A DNA stretch of 11,322 nt from an uncultured Eubacteriaceae bacterium (GTDB taxonomy: Bacteria > Bacillota > Clostridia > Eubacteriales > Eubacteriaceae): assembly GCA_947625175.1 (NCBI GenBank), contig CANQNI010000038.1, forward strand, positions 1-11,322. Reading direction: 5' to 3'. This document shows positions 1 through 4,690 of this stretch, one piece after another. Position numbers and translations under genes: made by a program. Below the pieces are notes generated by a model, which saw only the letters and a list, made by a program, of their open reading frames with translations, ran no database searches and was not told the DNA's origin. The first letter of the stretch is position 1; each line of letters starts with the position of its first letter.

Positions 1-36
1 GTTAAAAAAAACTCCCTGGAATATTTAGAGACTTAA
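1..36 (+). CDS. possible 3' end of an upstream gene (partial)
   Basis: The first twelve codons are open from the window edge and end at a TAA (34-36), giving VKKNSLEYLET. The stop sits inside the ribosome binding region of the small terminase gene, which is the spacing expected for the tail of a co-transcribed head-module gene. Too little is present to identify it. It could equally be non-coding. Confidence 0.3.
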   Translation, partial: VKKNSLEYLET

Positions 37-42
37 GGGGAT

Positions 43-378
43 ATGTTTGAAGATATGGAATTTAAGAAAAAGTTAGATAAACTTCTCAATTTAATTGATG
101 AAGAATGTAAACCTATAGCAGAATCAATTATCCAGGAATTAAATTTCACAATTAAATTACTGGATGAATTAAGAAATAGAATAGATGAAGAAGGGGCTAT
201 TGTCTTATATAAAAACGGTTCTCAAGAAACTTTTAGACAATCTCCCGCTTTCAAAGGCTATTATACTTTAATTCCTAAATTTAACGCTTTAATAAAAGAG
301 CTGATTGATTTAATTCCTAAAACCTCTCAAGAATCTTCATTCAATGAACTAAGAGGATTTATGGATGAATACAAATAA
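43..378 (+). CDS. terS: terminase small subunit, P27-like
   Basis: 111-residue protein that would recognise the element's packaging site and load the large terminase onto its DNA. It is predominantly helical, and the region from about residue 48 (GAIVLYKNGSQETFRQSPAF, then a long helix ending in LIDLIP) follows the layout of P27-family small terminases: an I-V/EYKNG strand, then a P-rich turn and a helical C-terminus. Size is normal for the family. The gene overlaps the large terminase by 14 bp, the canonical terS-terL arrangement. An AAGGGG ribosome binding sequence (35-40) lies only 2 nt from the ATG at 43. A second ATG at 55 is somewhat too far (14 nt), so the exact start is uncertain by four residues. 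Identification rests on fold-like pattern and position; sequence similarity alone would be weak. Confidence 0.8.
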   Translation: MFEDMEFKKKLDKLLNLIDEECKPIAESIIQELNFTIKLLDELRNRIDEEGAIVLYKNGSQETFRQSPAFKGYYTLIPKFNALIKELIDLIPKTSQESSFNELRGFMDEYK

Positions 379-2017
379 TTATATTCTAGAATATTATAAC
401 CAGATAAAGAGCGGTAATATAAAAACCTCTCAACGAGTTAAACAGATTTACCAGAAACTTGTTGAGGATCTTGAAGATAATTCAACTTATATCTTTGATG
501 TGAAAAGAGCTAATAAACCTATTGAGTTTATTGAACGATTTTGTAAACACTCTAAAGGAGAATTAGGCGGTCAAAATATTAAGCTGGAATTATTTCAGAA
601 GGCTTTTATATCCGCTCTTTTTGGTTTTATTAATAAAGAAACTGGATTAAGAAAATACAGACAGGCTTTTTTTGAAGTAGCTCGGAAAAATGGTAAAAGT
701 ACCATGCTAGCTGGTTTAGCTTTATATATGTTAATAGCTGATAATGAAAAAGGTTCAGAAGTTTATTCTATTGCTACTAAGAAAGATCAAGCTTCTATTA
801 TTTTTGATATTACTCTTAACATGGTAAAGCAATCTGAAGTATTAGCTAGAGCTACTATTAAGAAAAGAAGTTATTTAAGTTGTCCTCTTAATTTTGGTAA
901 ATTTGAACCATTGGGAAAAAACTCACAAACTCTAGATGGTGTTAATGCCCACTGTGTTATCCTGGATGAATTGCACGCTGTGAAAGACAGGAATTTATAT
1001 GAAGTAATGGTTCAATCTATGGCTTCTAGAAGTCAACCATTATTTATTATGATTACTACCGCTGGAACTACCAGGGAAAATATATTTGATGATATTTACA
1101 ATTATTCTTGTAATATTCTGGATGGAAAAGTTAAGGATGAATCTTTTTTACCTATCATTTATGAACTGGATGAAAAAGAAGAATGGAAAAATCCAGAATG
1201 TTGGATAAAAGCTAATCCAGGACTTGGAACAATAAAAAAGTATGAAGATTTAGAAATAAAGGTTAATAAGGCTAAACAGAATCCATCCGATATAACAGGG
1301 CTTTTAACTAAAGATTTTAATATTCAGGAAAACGAAGTTAATTCCTGGTTAGATTTAGAAGATATTATTAATGAAAAAGAATTTAATATAACCGATTTTA
1401 AAGGCTCTTATTTTATCGGCGGTGTAGATTTATCAAGCGTAAATGATTTAACCTGTGCTACCGCTTTAATGATTGATAAAGAAACAGAAGAAAAATTTGT
1501 TTATCAAATGTATTGGCTACCAGAAGCTAGATTAGAGGATCATATAAAATCTGATAACGTCCCTTATGATATTTGGATTAAAAGAGGATTCTTAAAAGTT
1601 TGTAAAGGTAATAAAGTTGATTATCATGATGTTTCTCAATGGTTTTTGGATTTAGTCAAACTAACAGGAATCAATCCGTTTAAGATATATTATGATCCGT
1701 GGCATGCTGGATACTGGGATAAGGAGATGAAGAATTTAGGTTTTAACCTGGTTGAATGTAGACAAGGTTTTAAAACATTATCCTCTCCTATGAAAGTTTT
1801 AGAATCCGATTTAAAGGCTAAACAGGTTAATTATAATAATAATCCTATTCTTAAATGGTGTTTAGCTAATACGGATTATAAATGTGATGAGAATGAAAAT
1901 ATTAGACCTGTTAAAATGAGAAATCCTAATAAACGAATTGATGGAATGGCTTCATTACTTAACGCTTATGTAGGACTTCAAAAAGACTATGAAGAATTTA
2001 GAAGGCTGGGAAAATGA
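365..2017 (+). CDS. terL: terminase large subunit (ATPase-nuclease)
   Basis: 550-residue packaging motor of the Terminase_1 (HK97/P27-partner) type. It pumps DNA into the procapsid through the portal and cuts it. The N-terminal ATPase shows a Walker A variant ARKNGKS at residues 106-112 and a Walker B with catalytic acid VILDE at 198-202, followed by the ITTAG coupling motif. The C-terminal RNase H-like nuclease shows three spaced acids: D355 in GGVDLSS, D444 in YYDPWH and D526 in DGMASL. Length is usual for the family and nothing is truncated. The ATG at 365 has an AGAGGA ribosome binding site 7 nt upstream, inside the end of terS. The stop overlaps the next ATG (ATGA), indicating translational coupling. 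Confidence 0.95.
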   Translation: MNTNNYILEYYNQIKSGNIKTSQRVKQIYQKLVEDLEDNSTYIFDVKRANKPIEFIERFCKHSKGELGGQNIKLELFQKAFISALFGFINKETGLRKYRQAFFEVARKNGKSTMLAGLALYMLIADNEKGSEVYSIATKKDQASIIFDITLNMVKQSEVLARATIKKRSYLSCPLNFGKFEPLGKNSQTLDGVNAHCVILDELHAVKDRNLYEVMVQSMASRSQPLFIMITTAGTTRENIFDDIYNYSCNILDGKVKDESFLPIIYELDEKEEWKNPECWIKANPGLGTIKKYEDLEIKVNKAKQNPSDITGLLTKDFNIQENEVNSWLDLEDIINEKEFNITDFKGSYFIGGVDLSSVNDLTCATALMIDKETEEKFVYQMYWLPEARLEDHIKSDNVPYDIWIKRGFLKVCKGNKVDYHDVSQWFLDLVKLTGINPFKIYYDPWHAGYWDKEMKNLGFNLVECRQGFKTLSSPMKVLESDLKAKQVNYNNNPILKWCLANTDYKCDENENIRPVKMRNPNKRIDGMASLLNAYVGLQKDYEEFRRLGK

Positions 2018-2349
2018 GTAGAGATATTAAAGATAAGAAGATAGAAATATTTTATGATGCTGGAAAAATAAATAAGTTAGGTGAAAACACTCATAACTGG
2101 ATTAGTAGAGGAAAATATTGGGCATATTCTAGAATGCTCTCAATGCGAGAATTTAGAGAATATGGTATGGATACTCACGAAATAGACAGACTTTTTATTT
2201 TAAATTACCATGAAGAAATAAAACCATCCGATCATATTATTTACCAGGAAAAAGAATTTGAAATTTATTCTATTGATACTCTGAATGATAATAAACAGGA
2301 TATGAAAGTTTATGTTACTAATGTTAAACCTCGGAGAATTGGTGTTTAG
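2014..2349 (+). CDS. head-tail adaptor (head closure) protein
   Basis: 111-residue protein resembling the phage head-tail joining family (PF05521; SPP1 gp16/HK97 gp7-like). These proteins form a ring under the portal and close the filled head so that a tail can attach. Supporting pattern: a beta-rich small protein with an aromatic N-terminal segment, WAYSRMLSMREF around residues 36-47, a SDHIIYQEKEFEIYSID segment near 72-88 that matches the family's 'D.i.y.gk.y.I..i' strand pair, and a final strand with basic residues. The start overlaps the terL stop by 4 bp, with AGAAGG 8 nt upstream. It is the last gene of the packaging operon before the att-like region. If the element is a satellite, this is the surface a helper-phage tail would dock onto. 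Confidence 0.72.
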   Translation: MSRDIKDKKIEIFYDAGKINKLGENTHNWISRGKYWAYSRMLSMREFREYGMDTHEIDRLFILNYHEEIKPSDHIIYQEKEFEIYSIDTLNDNKQDMKVYVTNVKPRRIGV

Positions 2350-2353
2350 AAAT

Positions 2354-2372
2354 TGGGCTTAATTTGGACTTA
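2354..2372 (+). repeat. 19-bp direct repeat, copy 1 (putative integrase arm site)
   Basis: TGGGCTTAATTTGGACTTA occurs perfectly here and again at 2532-2550, framing the att-like segment. Each copy holds two related half-units (TGGGCTTA and TGGACTTA) about one helical turn apart. Paired direct repeats flanking an attachment core are what the N-terminal arm-binding domain of Tn916/lambda-type integrases binds. That role is inferred. Confidence 0.7.
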
Positions 2373-2470
2373 AGAAAAAATAAACGATACGAAAATAACA
2401 AAATTTAAAAAATTAAAGATGATTATAATGTTATTTGTTAATTTAAAAATAAACAAAATAGCTGAATTTG

Positions 2471-2487
2471 TCTCTGAGGGTCCACCA
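2471..2487 (+). other. putative attP core resembling a tRNA 3' end
   Basis: TCTCTGAGGGTCCACCA reads like the 3' end of a tRNA: a 5-nt T-stem strand CTCTG, a 7-nt acceptor strand AGGGTCC, discriminator A and CCA. In this reading position 70 is U, as in the G3-U70 pair of tRNA-Ala. An intrinsic terminator follows 14 nt later, as it would behind a real tRNA gene. No T-loop or anticodon arm precedes it, so it is a fragment and not a tRNA gene. Many integrases recombine at such 3' ends. The exact crossover and target tRNA are inference. Confidence 0.45.
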
Positions 2488-2501
2488 ATTAAGACAATAA
2501 C

Positions 2502-2524
2502 GCCCGTAGTTACGGGCTTTTTTT
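2502..2524 (+). terminator. intrinsic terminator of the packaging operon
   Basis: Stem GCCCGTA (2502-2508) pairs with TACGGGC (2511-2517) and is followed by seven T residues. It would end + strand transcription from the terminase/adaptor operon before the convergent integrase gene. It may instead be the terminator of the tRNA gene whose 3' end seems to form the att core. There is no T-run on the minus strand, so it acts in one direction. Confidence 0.85.
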
Positions 2525-2531
2525 ATTTCTC

Positions 2532-2550
2532 TGGGCTTAATTTGGACTTA
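2532..2550 (+). repeat. 19-bp direct repeat, copy 2 (putative integrase arm site)
   Basis: Second perfect copy of TGGGCTTAATTTGGACTTA, abutting the integrase stop codon at 2551-2553. The centre-to-centre distance to copy 1 is 178 bp. Confidence 0.7.
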
Positions 2551-3606
2551 TTAAAATATTTCTTCAAATTCATTAATTAATTCTAATTGCTGTGAAGGAT
2601 ATAAATGTGAATAAGTATCTAATGTTTCTTTAACGCTGGAATGTCCTAATCTTTCAGCAACCATTAAAATATTTTTACCTCTATTAATTAAAAAAGAAGC
2701 GTGAGAATGTCTTAAATCATGCAATCTAATTGGCTTAATATTATATTCCTCACAAACTTTTTTTAATTCTCTTAAATAAGTTTGTTCAGCTAATTTAAAA
2801 ATAAATTCATCTTCTTTAAAATCGTAATAATGGCTGGTAAATTCCAGAATTTCGTTAGCTAACTTTCTTGAAATAGTTATATTTCTTTTACTGGAAAAAG
2901 TTTTAGGTTCAGTAATATAAATTTTCCCATTTCTCTTATGAAAAGTTTTAGTAACTTTGATCTGAGGAATACTAAAATCTATATCATTTAAAGTTAATGC
3001 TTTTAATTCTCCTATTCTCATTCCAGTTTGATATAATGTTTCAAAGGCAATTTTATATTGGGGTTTATCTATGTGGCTGATAAACTCCTTATATTCCTCT
3101 AAAGTCCAGAAGTTAATTTCATTCCTTTTAGTTGAACCAATAGAACCAGCTTTAAGACAAGGATTTTCTTTTAATCCATAAAATTTAATAGCATGATTAA
3201 AAATACTAGAAAGAATTTTGTTAATTTTATTCTTATAAGTATCTCCTAAATTATTATCATTTAAAACTTTGTGCCACTTTTTAATATCTTGATATGTAAT
3301 TTCATCTAATGGCTTATTGCCTAAATATGGAATTATCCATAAATTAATCTTACTTTTATTTGAATATAGTGATGATTCTTTCCAATTTTCTTTATTGTCA
3401 TTATAAAAAACCTTAACAAACTCTTTTAATAACATTGAAGGACTACCAGAATGCTCATTAATGTAGTTTGTTTCAAATTCAATAGCTTCTTTTCTGGTTT
3501 TAAAACCTCTTTTTTTAATTTGTTTTCCATTACAGTAAAAACGACTTATCCAGGTTACTTTTTTCTTTCCAGATTTTAATATTCTTTCATCTTTATAAGC
3601 AGGCAT
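2551..3606 (-). CDS. int: tyrosine site-specific integrase
   Basis: 351-residue phage/island integrase that would insert and excise the element at attP/attB. The N-terminus (about residues 1-50) has the AP2-like arm-DNA-binding pattern: I.RF.cNGKQ.KKRGFKTRKEAIEFE. A SAM-like core-binding domain follows (about 58-155). The catalytic domain shows R197 in TGMRIGEL, H296 and R299 in HDLRHSH, H322 in LGHSS and the nucleophile Y332 in TLDTYSH. All expected residues are present and length is full. The start ATG at 3604-3606 has GAGGAG a few bases upstream. Its stop touches direct-repeat copy 2, so the gene lies immediately beside its probable attachment site. It is transcribed together with, or just after, the repressor gene. 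Confidence 0.95.
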   Translation of the reverse strand: MPAYKDERILKSGKKKVTWISRFYCNGKQIKKRGFKTRKEAIEFETNYINEHSGSPSMLLKEFVKVFYNDNKENWKESSLYSNKSKINLWIIPYLGNKPLDEITYQDIKKWHKVLNDNNLGDTYKNKINKILSSIFNHAIKFYGLKENPCLKAGSIGSTKRNEINFWTLEEYKEFISHIDKPQYKIAFETLYQTGMRIGELKALTLNDIDFSIPQIKVTKTFHKRNGKIYITEPKTFSSKRNITISRKLANEILEFTSHYYDFKEDEFIFKLAEQTYLRELKKVCEEYNIKPIRLHDLRHSHASFLINRGKNILMVAERLGHSSVKETLDTYSHLYPSQQLELINEFEEIF

Positions 3607-3620
3607 AATAACTCCTCTAT

Positions 3621-3653
3621 TAGTAATTTAGAGCTCACTAAATTAGATTACTA
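3621..3653. repeat. inverted repeat in the integrase leader
   Basis: TAGTAAT (3621-3627) and ATTACTA (3647-3653) form a perfect 7-bp inverted repeat just upstream of the integrase ribosome binding site, with an inner TTAG/CTAA pair. It could be a regulator site or an RNA stem controlling integrase. The 99-bp gap between int and the repressor holds no clear promoter and nothing else I recognise. Confidence 0.35.
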
Positions 3654-3705
3654 GGGTAATATCTAAACTATTCTTTTTGATTTTCTTCTTTCTTTTCTAG
3701 TTATT

Positions 3706-4266
3706 CTAGATATTCTTTAAGTTATCTATTAATTGTTCATTTATTATCATTCTAATAGTTTTGGTTTTTTCTTCTAGATTCAAACATTTTTCTAATAAAA
3801 GTCTTAAAGATTCAATAGAAATTTTAACTTTAGATATTTTACTTTCTAACTGGTTTATTTCTATAACTTGATTTAATATTTCTTTTAAATAGTCTAGATG
3901 ATTATTGATAATCTCAACTATAGATTTTCTTATTTGAGGATCATTGATTTTATCAATTTCTTTTAATAAATCTTCAAAATTATCTAAAATAGGTTTTAAT
4001 TCTTCTAGATAGTTATAGTTATCATTAAAATATAAATAATCTAATTCATTTACTTCTTTATTAGAAATTTCAGAGTTTAAATCAATTAATTTATTAATGT
4101 TTAAATCTAGAACTTTAGCAATTTTTTTTAATTTATCTTTTCTTGGTTTTACCTTGTTTGATTCGTATCTTTGGATATTCCTTATATCTGTTTCAACTAA
4201 TGTAGCTAATTCTTTCTGGGTAAAACCTTTATTTTTTCTAGCTTTTTTTAAAATATCACCTAACAT
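3706..4266 (-). CDS. HTH master repressor with coiled-coil C-terminus (Stl-like role)
   Basis: 186-residue DNA-binding repressor. Residues 1-62 are an HTH_3 (XRE/Cro-CI type) domain: LKKARKNKGFTQKELATLV, then the recognition segment ETDIRNIQRYESNKVKP. The remaining 120 residues are rich in Leu, Ile, Glu and Lys and look like long helices or coiled coil. There is no LexA/CI S24 peptidase domain (no Ala-Gly cleavage site or Ser/Lys dyad in view), so RecA-driven self-cleavage is not expected. It is divergent from the AlpA/rep operon and faces an array of TGTCGTAA-type sites that overlap both promoters, so it probably represses the lytic side and itself. SaPI Stl-type repressors likewise lack a peptidase and are lifted by helper-phage proteins. 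That parallel is inference. The start has AAAGGAA upstream; the stop is TAG. Confidence 0.85.
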   Translation of the reverse strand: MLGDILKKARKNKGFTQKELATLVETDIRNIQRYESNKVKPRKDKLKKIAKVLDLNINKLIDLNSEISNKEVNELDYLYFNDNYNYLEELKPILDNFEDLLKEIDKINDPQIRKSIVEIINNHLDYLKEILNQVIEINQLESKISKVKISIESLRLLLEKCLNLEEKTKTIRMIINEQLIDNLKNI

Positions 4267-4296
4267 AAAAATTCCTTTTATTAATTTCGTATGATT

Positions 4297-4325
4297 ATTC
4301 TACTAAATGTCGTAAAAAATAACAA
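4297..4325 (-). promoter_or_regulatory. repressor/integrase promoter
   Basis: On the minus strand, TTGTTA (4325-4320) and TAGAAT (4302-4297) are separated by 17 bp, about 30 bp upstream of the repressor ATG. One copy of the putative operator (4308-4316) lies in the spacer, which fits autoregulation. Confidence 0.65.
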
Positions 4326-4425
4326 TAATAAAGTTGACAGCGACATTATAATTATTTTATAATGTTGTCGTAAATAATATTTCGAACGTATATATTTACG
4401 ACTTTTTAAAAATTTATGTCGTAAG
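4308..4425. promoter_or_regulatory. operator array, five TGTCGTAA-type sites
   Basis: Related sites occur at 4308-4316 (TGTCGTAAA, +), 4340-4346 (minus, ATGTCGC), 4366-4374 (TGTCGTAAA, +), 4395-4402 (minus, GTCGTAAA) and 4417-4425 (TGTCGTAAG, +). The first lies in the repressor promoter. The second and third lie just inside the -35 and just after the -10 of the rightward promoter. The fifth overlaps the ribosome binding site of the next gene. I did not find the motif near the late promoter. These are probably binding sites of the adjacent HTH repressor, perhaps also of the AlpA-like protein. Confidence 0.75.
4334..4363 (+). promoter_or_regulatory. rightward early promoter, consensus sigma-A
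   Basis: Perfect TTGACA (4334-4339) and TATAAT (4358-4363) boxes with an 18-bp spacer. They drive the AlpA-like gene and rep. An inverted repeat, ACATTATAA (4343-4351) and TTATAATGT (4357-4365), spans the spacer and -10, and operator copies flank both boxes. So strong a promoter would be expected to be tightly repressed. Confidence 0.88.
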
Positions 4426-4435
4426 GAGGTGAAAA

Positions 4436-4618
4436 ATGGGCGTTGTACTTGATGTTAATGATGTTTGTAAAATTCTGAAAAGAAAACCGACTTATTGCTA
4501 CAAAGTAATAAGAGATTTAAATGCAGAATTAAAGAACGACGGTTATTACATTAATGAAGGTCGAATTCCAGCTAAATACTTCTATCAACGTATGGGCTTG
4601 GAATATGAAGAAAATTGA
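4436..4618 (+). CDS. small AlpA/Xis-like HTH DNA-binding protein
   Basis: 60-residue protein with an N-terminal winged-helix/MerR-like HTH of the HTH_17 kind: VNDVCKILKRKPTYCYKVIRDLN at residues 7-29, then a basic GRIPAKYFYQRMG wing/helix resembling excisionases and AlpA-type activators. It is the first gene of the rightward operon, 10-11 bp after an ideal AAGGAGG ribosome binding site (4423-4429) that itself overlaps an operator copy. In PICIs a protein in this position acts as Xis and/or activator. By analogy it may bend DNA at attP for excision or activate the downstream operon. Which of the two cannot be told from sequence. Confidence 0.7.
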   Translation: MGVVLDVNDVCKILKRKPTYCYKVIRDLNAELKNDGYYINEGRIPAKYFYQRMGLEYEEN

Positions 4619-4665
4619 TAAAAGGTTAGAGTATATTTTTGAATAAATAGGAGGTTAGAAAAAAC

Positions 4666-4674
4666 ATGAAATAG
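4666..4674 (+). promoter_or_regulatory. two-codon minigene (ATG AAA TAG) in the rep leader
   Basis: A perfect AGGAGG (4649-4654) sits 11 nt before ATG-AAA-TAG. The TAG overlaps the AGGAG (4673-4677) that serves the rep TTG start at 4691. Ribosomes would initiate, make Met-Lys and terminate next to the rep ribosome binding site. This is likely a translational throttle or coupling device, or the scar of a lost gene start. Confidence 0.4.
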
Positions 4675-4690
4675 GAGAAGTGAGACTAAA

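Noticed and set aside
2461..2487. Complete tRNA or tmRNA gene
   Set aside because: Only the 3' end pattern is present; there is no T-loop, anticodon arm or tmRNA tag region upstream.
4097..4294. 65-codon plus-strand ORF with hydrophobic residues
   Set aside because: It is antisense to the HTH part of the repressor, has no ribosome binding site, and its hydrophobic look comes from reading Lys/Glu-rich codons backwards.
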